Notes under the pieces: generated by a model
The model's input: the letters and a program-made list of their open reading frames with translations, nothing else
The model's database searches: none
Told to the model about the DNA's origin: nothing
Part shown: piece by piece, positions 23,675 to 35,960 of the stretch
Numbering within the stretch: the first letter of the stretch is position 1
Layout of the letters: the number at the start of each line of letters is the position of its first letter
Made by a program: the position numbers and the translations under genes
Origin: Hydractinia symbiolongicarpus
Lineage: Eukaryota; Cnidaria; Hydrozoa; Anthoathecata; Hydractiniidae
Reading direction: 5' to 3'
DNA: 64,000 nt
NCBI RefSeq assembly: GCF_029227915.1
Contig: NC_079883.1
Location: forward strand, 31,622,001-31,686,000

Positions 23675-26600
23675 CGGGCTAAGCCCGGGATTTACGGGAA
23701 ATCGCGGGTTTTCGTTTGCCGGCGATTAAACCTCTTTCATTAAGCCTCTCATCAAAAATGAAAACATTTTTGAAAACTACAAGTCTCATGCGTTTTAGTG
23801 GTGAAATAGTAATTTAAAAAATCGTTCGGGAAATGAGTTTACACCCTGGGTACTTTCTTTGTATACTTTTGCCTATACGGGCCAAGCCCGGGATTTACGG
23901 GAAATGGCGGGTTTTCGTTTGCCGGCGATTAAACTTCTTTTATTCAGCGTCTCATCAAAAATGAAAACATTTTTGAAAACTACAAGTCTTATGCGTTTTA
24001 GTGGTGAAAAAATAATTTAAAAAATCGTTCTGAAAATGAGTTTATTCACACGGTACTTTCTTTGTATACATTCGACTATACGGGCCAAGCCCGGGATTTA
24101 CGGGAAATCGCGGGTTTTCGTTTCCCGGCGATTAAACCTCTTTCATTAAGCGTCTCATCAAAAATGAAAACATTTTTGAAAACTACATTTCTCATGCGTT
24201 TTAGTGGTGAAATAGTAATTTAAAAAATCGTTCGGGAAATGAGTTTACACCCTGGGTACTTTCTTTGTATACTTTTGCCTATACGGGCCGAGTCCGGGAT
24301 TTACGGGAAGTCGCGGGTTTTCGTTTGCCGGCGATTAAACTTCTTTTATTCAGCGTCTCATCAAAAATGAAAACATTTTTGAAAACTACAAGTCTCATGC
24401 GTTTTAGTGGTAAAAAAAAAAATTTAAAAAATCGTTCGGGAAATGAGTTTACTCCCTGGGTACTTTCTTTGTATACTTTTGACTATACGGGCCGAGTCCG
24501 GGATTTACGGGAAATCGCAGGTTTTCGTTTGCCGGCGATTAAACTTCTTTTTTTCAGCGTCTCATCAAAAATAAAAACATTTTTGAAAACTACAAGTCTC
24601 ATGCGTTTTAGTGGTGAAAAGATAAATTAAAAAATCGTTCGAGAAATGAGTTTACTTCCTGGGTACTCTCTTTGTATACTTTTGACTATACGGGTCAAGC
24701 CCGGGATTTACGGGAAATCGTGGGTTTTCGTTTGCCGGCGATTAAACTTCTTTTATTCAGCGTCTCATCAAAAATGAAAACATTTTTGAAAACTACAAGT
24801 CTTATGCGTTTTAGTGGTGAAAAAATAATTTAAAAAATCGTTCTGGAAATGAGTTTACTCACAGGGTACTTTCTTTGTATACATTCGACTATACGGGCCA
24901 AGCCCGGGATTTACGGGAAATCGCGGGTTTTCGTTTGCCGGCGATTAAACCTCTTTCATTAAGCCTCTCATCAAAAATGAAAACATTTTTGAAAACTACA
25001 AGTCTTATGCGTTTTAGTGGTGAAAAAATAATTTAAAAAATCGTTCTGGAAATGAGTTTATTCACACGGTACTTTCTTTGTATACATTCGACTATACGGG
25101 CCAAGCCCGGGATTTACGGGAAATCGCGGGTTTTCGTTTCCCGGCGATTAAACCTCTTTCATTAAGCGTCTCATCAAAAATGAAAACATTTTTGAAAACT
25201 ACAAGTCTCATGCGTTTTAGTGGTGAAATAGTAATTTAAAAAATCGTTCGGGAAATGAGTTTACACCCTGGGTACTTTCTTTGTATACTTTTGACTATAC
25301 GGGCCGAGTCCGGATTTACGGGAAGTCGCGGGTTTTCGTTTGCCGGCGATTAAACTTCTTTTATTCAGCGTCTCATCAAAAATGAAAACATTTTTAAAAA
25401 CTACAAGTCTTATGCGTTTTAGTGGTGAAAAAATAATTTAAAAAATCGTTCTGGAAATGAGTTTACTCACAGGGTACTTTCTTTGTATACATTCGACTAT
25501 ACGGGCCAAGCCCGGGATTTACGGGAAATCGCGGGTTTTCGTTTGCCGGCGATTAAACCTCTTTCATTAAGCCTCTCATCAAAAATGAAAACATTTTTGA
25601 AAACTACAAGTCTCATGCGTTTTAGTGGTGAAATAGTAATTTAAAAAATCGTTCGGGAAATGAGTTTACACCCTGGGTACTTTCTTTGTATACTTTTGCC
25701 TATACGGGCCAAGCCCGGGATTTACGGGAAATCGCGGGTTTTCGTTTGCCGGCGATTAAACTTCTTTTATTCAGCGTCTCATCAAAAATGAAAACATTTT
25801 TGAAAACTACAAGTCTTATGCGTTTTAGTGGTGAAAAAATGATTTAAAAAATCGTTCTGGAAATGAGTTTATTCACACGGTACTTTCTTTGTATACATTC
25901 GACTATACGGGCCAAGCCTGGGATTTACGGGAAATCGCGGGTTTTCGTTTCCCGGCGATTAAACCTCTTTCATTAAGCGTCTCATCAAAAATGAAAACAT
26001 TTTTGAAAACTACAAGTCTCATGCGTTTTAGTGGTGAAATAGTAATTTAAAAAATCGTTCGGGAAATGAGTTTACACCCTGGGTACTTTCTTTGTATACT
26101 TTTGCCTATACGGGCCGAGTCCGGGATTTACGGGAAGTCGCGGGTTTTCGTTTGCCGGCGATTAAACTTCTTTTATTCAGCGTCTCATCAAAAATAAAAA
26201 CATTTTCAAAAACTACAAGTCTCATGGGCTTTAGTGGTGAAATAATAATTTAAAAAATCGTTCGGGAAATGAGTTTACTCCCTGGGTACTTTTTTTGTAT
26301 ACTTTTGACTATACGGGCCGAGTCCGGATTTACGGGAAGTCGCGGGTTTTCGTTTGCCGGCGATTAAACTTCTTTTATTCAGTGTCTCATCAAAAATGAA
26401 AACATTTTTAAAAACTACAAGTCTCAAGCGTTTTAGTGGTGAAAAAAAAATTTAAAAAATCGTTCGGGAAATGAGTTTACTCCCTGGGTACTTTCTTTGT
26501 ATACATTCGACTATACGGGCCAAGCCCGGGGTTTACGGGAAATCGCGGGATTTCGTTTGCCGGCGATTAAACCTCTTTCATTAAGCGTCTCATCAAAAAT

Positions 26601-27145
26601 GAAAACAATTTTGAAAACTACAAGTCTCATGCGTTTTAGTGGTTAAAAAAAAATTTAAAAAATCGTTCGGGAAATGAGTTTACTCCCTGGGTACTTTCTT
26701 TGTATACTTTTGAGTATACGGGCCGAGTCCGGGACTTACGGGAAATCGCAGGTTTTCGTTTGCCGGCGATTAAACTTCTTTTATTCAGCGTCTCATCAAA
26801 AATGAAAACATTTTTGAAAACTACAAGTCTTATGCGTTTTAGTGGTGAAAAAATAATTTAAAAAATCGTTCTGGAAATGAGTTTACTCACAGGGTACTTT
26901 CTTTGTATACATTCGACTATACGGGCCAAGCCCGGGATTTACGGGAAATCGCGGGTTTTCGTTTGCCGGCGATTAAACCTCTTTAATTAAGCGTCTCATC
27001 AAAAATGAAAACATTTTTGAAAACTACAAGTCTCATGCGTTTTAGTGGTGAAATAGTAATTTAAAAAGTCGTTCGGGAAATGAATTTACTTCCTGGGTAC
27101 TTTCTTTGTATACTTTTGACTATACAGGCCAAGCCCGGGATTTAC

Positions 27146-27857
27146 GGGAAATCGCGGGTTTTCGTTTGACGGCGATTAAACCTCTTTCATTAAGCGTCTC
27201 ATCAAAAATGAAAACATTTTTGAAAACTACAAGTCTCATGCGTTTTAGTGGTGAAATAGTAATTTAAAAAATCGTTCGGGAAATGAGTTTACACCCTGGG
27301 TACTTTCTTTGTATACTTTTGCCTATACGGGCCGAGTCCAGGATTTACGGGAAGTCACGGGTTTCCGTTTGCCGGCGATTAAACTTCTTTTATTCAGCGT
27401 CTCATCAAAAATGAAAACATTTTTAAAAACTACAAGTCTCATGGGCTTTAGTGGTGAAATAATAATTCAAAAAATCGTTCGGGAAATGAGTTTACTCCCT
27501 GGGTACTTTCTTTGTATACTTTTGACTATACGGGCCGAGTCCGGATTTACGGGAAATCGCGGGTTTTCGTTTGCCGGCGATTAAACTTCTTTTATTCAGC
27601 GTCTCATCAAAAATGAAAACATTTTTAAAAACTACAAATCTCAAGCGTTTTAATGGTAAAAAAAAAATTTAAAAAATCGTTCGGGAAATGAGTTTACTCC
27701 CTGGGTACTTTCTTTGTGTACATTCGACTATACGGGCCAAGCCCGGGATTTACGGGAAATCGCGGGATTTCGTTTGCCGGTGATTAAACCTCTTTCATTA
27801 AGCGTCTCATCAAAAATGAAAACATTTTTGAAAACTACAAGTCTCATGCGTTTTAGT
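27146..27857. repeat. Satellite junction zone
   Basis: About three and a half units lie between the macro-repeat and the beta repeats. They include a TTTTGCC haplotype unit with the rare GTCCAGGATTTAC and GAAGTCACGGG, a unit with TAATAATTCAAAAAATCG, and one with TTTTAATGGTAAAA. No foreign sequence or gene is present. Confidence 0.7.
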
Positions 27858-30800
27858 GGTTAAAAAAAAATTTAAAAAATCGTTCGGGAAATGAGTTTAC
27901 TCCCTGGGTACTTTCTTTGTATACTTTTGACTATACGGGCCGAGTCCGGGATTTACGGGAAATCGCAGGTTTTCGTTTGCCGGCGATTAAACTTCTTTTA
28001 TTCAGCGTCTCATCAAAAATGAAAACATTTTTGAAAACTACAAGTCTCATGCGTTTTAGTGGTGAAAAAATAAATTAAAAAATCGTTCGGGAAATGAGTT
28101 TACTTCCTAGGTACTTTCTTTGTATACTTTTGACTATACGGGTCAAGCCCGGGATTTACGGAAAATCGCGGGTTTTCGTTTGCCGGCGATTAAACTTCTT
28201 TTATTCAGCGTCTCATCAAAAATGAAAACATTTTTGAAAACTACAAGTCTTATGCGTTTTAGTGGTGAAAAAATAATTTAAAAAATCGTTCTGGAAATGA
28301 GTTTACTCACAGGGTACTTTCTTTGTATACATTCGACTATACGGGCCAAGCCCAGGATTTACGGGAAATCGCGGGTTTTTGTTTGCCGGCGATTAAACCT
28401 CTTTCATTAAGCGTCTCATCAAAAATGAAAACATTTTTAAAAACTACAAGTCTCATGGGTTTTAGTGGTGAAATAATAATTTAAAAAATCGTTCGGGAAA
28501 TGAGTTTACTCCCTGGGTACTTTCTTTGTATACTTTTGACTATACGGGCCGAGTCCGGATTTACGGGAAGTCGCGGGTTTTCGTTTGCCGGCGATTAAAC
28601 TTCTTTTATTCAGCGTCTCATCAAAAATGAAAACATTTTTAAAAACTACAAGTCTCAAGCGTTTTAGTGGTGAAAAAAAAATTTAAAAAATCGTTCGGGA
28701 AATGAGTTTACTCCCTGGGTACTTTCTTTGTATACATTCGACTATACGGGCCAAGCCCAGGATTAACGGGAAATCGCGGGATTTCGTTTGCCGGCGATTA
28801 AACCTCTTTCATTAAGCGTCTCATCAAAAATGAAAATATTTTTGAAAACTACAAGTCTCATGCGTTTTAGTGGTTAAAAAAAAATTTAAAAAATCGTTCG
28901 GGAAATGAGTTTACTCCCTGGGTACTTTCTTTGTATACTTTTGACTATACGGGCCGAGTCCGGGATTTACGGGAAATCGCAGGTTTTCGTTTGCCGGCGA
29001 TTAAACTTCTTTTTTTCAGCGTCTCATTAAAAATGAAAACATTTTTGAAAACTACAAGTCTCATGCGTTTTAGTGGTGAAAAAATAAATTAAAAAATCGT
29101 TCGGGAAATGAGTTTACTTCCTGGGTACTTTCTTTGTATACATTTGACTATACGGTTCAAGCCCGGGATTTACGGGAAATCGCGGGTTTTCGTTTGCCGG
29201 CGATTAAACTTCTTTTATTCAGCGTCTCATCAAAAATGAAAACATTTTTGAAAACTACAAGTCTCATGCGTTTTAGTGGTGAAAAAATAATTTAAAAAAT
29301 CGTTCTGGAAATGAGTTTACTCACAGGGTACTTTCTTTGTATACATTCGACTATACGGGCCAAGCCCGGGATTTACGGGAAATCGCGGGTTTTCGTTTGC
29401 CGGCGATTAAACCTCTTTCATTAAGCGTCTCATCAAAAATGAAAACATTTTTGAAAACTACAAGTCAAGGGCTTTAGTGGTGAAATAATAATTTAAAAAA
29501 TCGTTCGGGAAATGAGTTTACTCCCTGGGTACTTTCTTTGTATACTTTTGACTATACGGGCCGAGTCCGGATTTACGGGAAGTCGCGGGTTTTCGTTTGC
29601 CGGCGATTAAACTTTTTTTATTCAGCGTCTCATCAAAAATGAAAACATTTTTAAAAACTACAAGTCTCAAGCCTTTTAGTGGTGAAAAAAAAATTTAAAA
29701 AATCGTTCGGGAAATGAGTTTACTCCCTGGGTACTTTCTTTGTATACATTCGACTTTACGGGCCAAGCCCGGGATTTACGGGAAATCGCGGGATTTCGTT
29801 TGCCGGCGATTAAACCTCTTTCATTAAGCGTCTCATCAAAAATGAAAACATTTTTGAAAACTACAAGTCTCATGCGTTTTAGTGGTTAAAAAAAAATTTA
29901 AAAAATCGTTCGGGAAATGAGTTTACTCCCTGGGTACTTTCTTTGTATACTTTTGACTATACGGGCCGAGTCCGGGATTTACGGGAAATCGCAGGTTTTT
30001 GTTTGCCGGCGATTAAACTTCTTTTTTTCAGCGTCTCATTAAAAATGAAAACATTTTTGAAAACTACAAGTCTCATGCGTTTTAGTGGTGAAAAAATAAA
30101 TTAAAAAATCGTTCGGGAAATGAGTTTACTTCCTGGGTACTTTCTTTGTATACATTTGACTATACGGTTCAAGCCCGGGATTTACGGGAAATCGCGGGTT
30201 TTCGTTTGCCGGCGATTAAACTTCTTTTATTCAGCGTCTCATCAAAAATGAAAACATTTTTGAAAACTACAAGTCTTATGCGTTTTAGCGGTGAAAAAAT
30301 AATTTAAAAAATCGTTCTGGAAATGAGTTTACTCACAGGGTACTTTCTTTGTATACATTCGACTATACGGGCCACGCCCGGGATTTACGGGAATTCGCGG
30401 GTTTTCGTTTGCCGGCGATTAAACCTCTTTCATTAAGCGTCTCATCAAAAATGAAAACATTTTTGAAAACTACAAGTCAAGGGCTTTAGTGGTGAAATAA
30501 TAATTTAAAAAATCGTTCGGGAAATGAGTTTACTCCCTGGGTACTTTCTTTGTATACTTTTGACTATACGGGCCGAGTCCGGATTTACGGGAAGTCGCGG
30601 GTTTTCGTTTGCCGGCGATTAAACTTTTTTTATTCAGCGTCTCATCAAAAATGAAAACATTTTTAAAAACTACAAGTCTCAAGCCTTTTAGTGGTGAAAA
30701 AAAAATTTAAAAAATCGTTCGGGAAATGAGTTTACTCCCTGGGTACTTTCTTTGTATACATTCGACTTTACGGGCCAAGCCCGGGATTTACGGGAAATCG

Positions 30801-32922
30801 CGGGATTTCGTTTGCCGGCGATTAAACCTCTTTCATTAAGCGTCTCATCAAAAATGAAAACATTTTTGGAAACTACAAGTCTCATGCGTTTTACTGGTTA
30901 AAAAAAAATTTAAAAAATCGTTCGGGAAATGAGTTTACTCCCTGGGTACTTTCTTTGTATACTTTTGACTATACGGGCCGAGTCCGAGATTTACGGGAAA
31001 TCGCAGGTTTTCGTTTGCCGGCGATTAAACTTCTTTTATTCAGCGTCTCATCAAAAATGAAAACATTTTTGAAAACTACAAGTCTCATGCGTTTTAGTGG
31101 TGAAAAAATAAATTAAAAAATCGTTCGGGAAATGAGTTTACTTCCTAGGTACTTTCTTTGTATACTTTTGACTATACGGGTCAAGCCCGGGATTTACGGA
31201 AAATCGCGGGTTTTCGTTTGCCGGCGATTAAACTTCTTTTATTCAGCGTCTCATCAAAAATGAAAACATTTTTGAAAACTACAAGTCTTATGCGTTTTAG
31301 TGGTGAAAAAATAATTTAAAAAATCGTTCTGGAAATGAGTTTACTCACAGGGTACTTTCTTTGTATACATTCGACTATACGGGCGAAGCCCAGGATTTAC
31401 GGGAAATCGCGGGTTTTCGTTTGCCGGCGATTAAACCTCCTTCATTAAGCGTCTCATCAAAAATGAAAACATTTTTAAAAACTACAAGTCTCATGGGTTT
31501 TAGTGGTGAAATAATAATTTAAAAAATCGTTCGGGAAATGAGTTTACTCCCTGGGTACTTTCTTTGTATACTTTTGACTATACGGGCCGAGTCCGGATTT
31601 ACGGGAAGTCGCGGGTTTTCGTTTGCCGGCGATTAAAATTCTTTTATTCAGCGTCTCATCAAAAATGAAAACATTTTTAAAAACTACAAGTCTCAAGCGT
31701 TTTAGTGGTGAAAAAAAAATTTAAAAAATCGTTCGGGAAATGAGTTTACTCCCTGGGTACTTTCTTTGTATACATTCGACTATACGGGCCAAGCCCGGGA
31801 TTTACGGGAAATCGCGGGATTTCGTTTGCCGGCGATTAAACCTCTTTCATTAAGCGTCTCATCAAAAATGAAAACATTTTTGAAAACTACAAGTCTCATG
31901 CGTTTTAGTGGTTAAAAAAAGATTTAAAAAATCGTTTGGGAAATGAGTTTACTCCCTGGGTACTTTCTTTGTGTACTTTTGACTATACGGGCCGAGTCCG
32001 GGATTTACGGGAAATCGCAGGTTTTCGTTTGCCGGCGATTAAACTTCTTTTTTTCAGCGTCTCATTAAAAATGAAAACATTTTTGAAAACTACAAGTCTC
32101 ATGCGTTTTAGTGGTGAAAAAATAAATTAAAAAATCTTTCGGGAAATGAGTTTACTTCCTGGGTACTTTCTTTGTATACATTTGACTATACGATTCAAGC
32201 CCGGGATTTACGGGAACCCGCGGGTTTTCGTTTGCCGGCGATTAAACTTCTTTTATTCAGCGTCTCATCAAAAATGAAAACATTTTTGAAAACTACAAGT
32301 CTTATGCGTTTTAGTGGTGAAAAAATAATTTAAAAAATCGTTCTGGAAATAAGTTTACTCAGAGGGTACTTTCTTTGTATACATTCGACTATACGGGCCA
32401 AGCCCGGGATTTACGGGAAATCGCGGGTTTTCGTTTGCCGGCGATTAAACCTCTTTCATTAAGCGTCTCATCAAAAATGAAAACATTTTTGAAAACTACA
32501 AGTCAAGGGCTTTAGTGGTGAAATAATAATTTAAAAAATCGTTCGGGAAATGAGTTTACTCCCTGGGTACTTTCTTTGTATACTTTTGACTATACGGGCC
32601 GAGTCCGGATTTACGGGAAGTCGCGGGTTTTCGTTTGCCGGCGATTAAACTTTTTTTATTCAGCGTCTCATCAAAAATGAAAACATTTTTAAAAACTACA
32701 AGTCTCAAGCCTTTTAGTGGTGAAAAAAAAATTTAAAAAATCGTTCGGGAAATGAGTTTACTCCCTGGGTACTTTCTTTGTATACATTCGACTTTACGGG
32801 CCAAGCCCGGGATTTACGGGAAATCGCGGGATTTCGTTTGCCGGCGATTAAACTTCTTTTATTCAGCGTCTCATCAAAAATGAAAACATTTTTGAAAACT
32901 ACAAGTCTCATGCGTTTTAGTA
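27858..32922. repeat. Five-unit higher-order repeat 'beta', five tandem copies
   Basis: The marker GGTTAAAAA starts each copy at 27,858, 28,872, 29,884, 30,896 and 31,910, giving steps of 1,014, 1,012, 1,012 and 1,014 bp. Copies 1 and 4 carry CTTCCTAGGTAC (28,103 and 31,141, offset 3,038 bp) and a CCCAGGATTT unit. Copies 2, 3 and 5 carry CAAGTCAAGGGC (29,461, 30,473 and 32,499), AAGCCTTTTAG and a GGTTCAAG or GATTCAAG unit. The order type 1, 2, 2, 1, 2 and the 3,038-bp offset show a 15-unit layer on top of the five-unit layer. CAAGTCAAGGG looks like a short deletion of CAAGTCTCATGGG. Confidence 0.85.
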
Positions 32923-33530
32923 GTGAAAAAATAAATTAAAAAATCGTTCGGAAAATGAGTTTACTTCCTGGGTACTTTCTTTGTATACATTCGACTATAC
33001 AGGCCAAGCCCGGGATTTACGGGAAATCGCGGGATTTCGTTTGCCGGCGATTAAACCTCTTTCATTAAGCGTCTCATCAAAAATGAAAACATTTTTGAAA
33101 ACTACAAGTCTCATGCGTTTTAGTGGTTAAAAAAAAATTTAAAAAATCGTTCGGGAAATGAGTTTACTCCCTGGGTACTTTCTTTGTATACATTCGACTT
33201 TACGGGCCAAGCCCGGGATTTACGGGAAATCGCGGGATTTCGCTTGCCGGCGATTAAACTTCTTTTATTCAGCGTCTCATCAAAAATGAAAACATTTTTG
33301 AAAACTACAAGTCTCATGCGTTTTAGTAGTGAAAAAATAAATTAAAAAATCGTTCGGAAAATGAGTTTACTTCCTGGGTACTTTTTTTGTATACATTCGA
33401 CTATACAGGCCAAGCCCGGGATTTACGGGAAATCGCGGGATTTCGTTTGCCGGCGATTAAACCTCTTTCATTAAGCGTCTCATCAAAAATGAAAACATTT
33501 TTGAAAACTACAAGTCTCATGCGTTTTAGT
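32714..33530. repeat. Two-unit tandem duplication (406 bp x 2)
   Basis: A pair of units with CGACTTTACGGGCC, a B-like tail and TTTTAGTAGTGAAAA occurs at about 32,714-33,119 and again at about 33,120-33,530. The second member of each pair carries the rare CTATACAGGCC. The offset is 406 bp, exactly two units. A few private changes (TTCGCTTGCC, GTACTTTTTTTG) lie in the second copy. Confidence 0.78.
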
Positions 33531-35960
33531 GGTTAAAAAAAAATTTAAAAAATCGTTCGGGAAATGAGTTTACTCCCTGGGTACTTTCTTTGTATACTTT
33601 TGACTATACGGGCCGAGTCCGGGATTTACGGGAAATCGCAGGTTTTCGTTTGCCGGCGATTAAACTTCTTTTATTCAGCGTCTCATCAAAAATGAAAACA
33701 TTTTTGAAAACTACAAGTCTCATGCGTTTTAGTGGTGAAAAAATAAATTAAAAAATCGTTCGGGAAATGAGTTTACTCCCTGGGTACTTTCTTTGTATAC
33801 TTTTGACTATACAGGCCAAGCCCGGGATTTACGGGAAATCGCGGGATTTCGTTTGCCGGCGATTAAACCTCTTTCATTAAGCCTCTCATCAAAAATGAAA
33901 ACATTTTTGAAAACTACAAGTCTCATGCGTTTTAGTGGTTAAAAGAAAATTTAAAAAATCGTTCGGGAAATGAGTTTACTCCCTGGGTACTTTCTTTGTA
34001 TACTTTTGACTATACGGGCCGAGTCCGGGATTTACGGGAAATCGCAGGTTTTCGTTTGCCGGTGATTAAACTTCTTTATTTCAGCGTCTCATCAAAAATG
34101 AAAACATTTTTGAAAACTACAAGTCTCATGCGTTTTAGTGGTAAAAAAAATTTAAAAAATCGTTCGGGAAATGAGTTTACTCCCTGGGTACTTTCTTTGT
34201 ATACTTTTGACTATACGGGCCGAGTCCGGGATTTACGGGAAATCGCAGGTTTTCGTTTGTCGGCGATTAAACTTCTTTATTTCAGCGTCTCATCAAAAAT
34301 AAAAACATTTTTGAAAACTACAAGTCTCATGCGTTTTAGTGGTGAAAAAATAAATTAAAAAATCGTTCGGGAAATGAGTTTACTTCCTGGGTACTTTCTT
34401 TGTATACTTTTGACTATACGGGTCAAGCCCGGGATTTACGGGAAATTGCGGGTTTTCGTTTGCCGGCGATTAAACCTCTTTCATTAAGCGTCGCATCAAA
34501 AATGAAAACATTTTTGAAAACTACAAGTCTCATGCGTTTTAGTGGTGAAATAGTAATTTAAAAAATCGTTCGGGAAATGAGTTTACACCCTGGGTACTTT
34601 CTTTGTATACTTTTGCCTATACGGACCGAGTCCGGGATTTACGGGAAGTCGCGGGTTTTCGTTTGCCGGCGATTAAACTTCTTTTATTCAGCGTCTCATC
34701 AAAAATGAAAACATTTTTGGAAACTGCAAGTCTCATGCGTTTTAGTGGTGAAAAGATAATTTAAAAAATCGTTTTGGAAATGTGTTTACTCACAGGGTAC
34801 TTTCTTTGTATACATTCGACTATCCGGGCCAAGCCCGGGATTTACGGGAAATCGCGGGTTTTCGTTTGCCGGCGTTTAAACCACTTTCATTAAGCGTCTC
34901 ATCAAAAATGAAAACCTTTCTGAAAACTACAAGTCTCATGCGTTTTAGTGGTGAAAAAATAATTTAAAAAATCGTTCGGGAAATGAGTTTACTCCCTGGG
35001 TACTTTCTTTGTATACTTTTGACTATACGGGCCGAGTACGGATTTACGGGAAATGGCGGGTTTTCGTTTGCCGGCGATTAAACTTCTTTTATTCAGCGTC
35101 TCATCAAAAATGAAAACATTTTTAAAAACTACAAGTCTCATGGCCTTTAGTGGTGAAATAGTAGTTTAAAAAATCGTTCGGGAAATCAGTTTACTCCCTG
35201 GGTACTTTCTTTGTATACTTTTGCCTATACGGGCTGAGTCCGGATTTATGGGAAGTCGCGGGTTTTCGTTTGCTGGCGATTAAACCACTTTCATTAAGCG
35301 TCTCATCAAAAATGAAAACATTCCTGAAAACTACAAGTCTCATGCGTTTTAGTGGTGAAAAATTAATTTAAAAAATCGTTCGGGAAATGAGTTTACTCCC
35401 TGGGTACTTTCTTTGCATACTTTTGACTATATGGGCCGAGTCCGGGATTTACGGGAAATCGCAGGTTTTCGTTTGCCGGCGATTAAACTTCTTTTATTCA
35501 GCGTCTCATCAAAAATGAAAACATTTTTGAAAACTACAAGTCTCATGCGTTTTAGTGGTGAAAAAATAATTTATAAAATCGTTCGGGAAATGAGTTTACT
35601 CCCTGGGTACTTTCTTTGTATACTTTTGACTATACGGGCCAAATACGGATTTACGGGAAGTCGCGGGTTTGCGTTAGCCAGCGATTAAACCACTTTCATT
35701 AAGCGTCTCATCAAAAATGAAAACATTTCTGATAACTACAATTCTCATGCGTTTTAGTGGTAAAAAAATAATTTAAAAAATCGTTCGGGAAATGAGTTTA
35801 CTCCCTGGGTACTTTCTTTGTATACTTTTGACTATACGGGCCGAGTCCGGGATTTACGGGAAATTGCAGGTTTTCGTTTGCCGGCGATTAAACTTCTTTT
35901 ATTCAGCGTCTCATCAAAAATGAAAACATTTTTGAAAACTACAAGTCTCATGCGTTTTAG
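33531..35960. repeat. Satellite zone 33.5-36 kb, heterogeneous units
   Basis: Mixed units. Two neighbouring units with the rare CTTCTTTATTTCAGCG, near 34,075 and 34,275, form a one-unit duplication. From about 34,780 a CCACTTTCATTAAGC tail appears; it becomes frequent to 40 kb and is uncommon elsewhere. Variants GCCGAGTACGG, CATGGCCTTTAG and GTAGTTTAAA near 35,030-35,170 foreshadow the gamma repeat. No gene is present. Confidence 0.7.

Larger units (their letters stand above)
20547..27145. repeat. Macro-repeat copy 2, expanded to about 6.6 kb
   Basis: This is the second copy of the 25-unit block. Its offset from copy 1 grows in steps of 5,072, 5,275, 6,289 and 6,695 bp, that is 25, 26, 31 and 33 units. 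The steps are explained by a one-unit duplication near 21,000-21,400, a five-unit duplication at about 21,650-23,674, and two further units at about 23,630-24,035. After the last step the offset stays at 6,695-6,696 bp to about 27,145. Copy 1 lacks these extra units at the matching places, so growth in copy 2 is simpler than loss in copy 1, though loss is not excluded. Confidence 0.8.
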
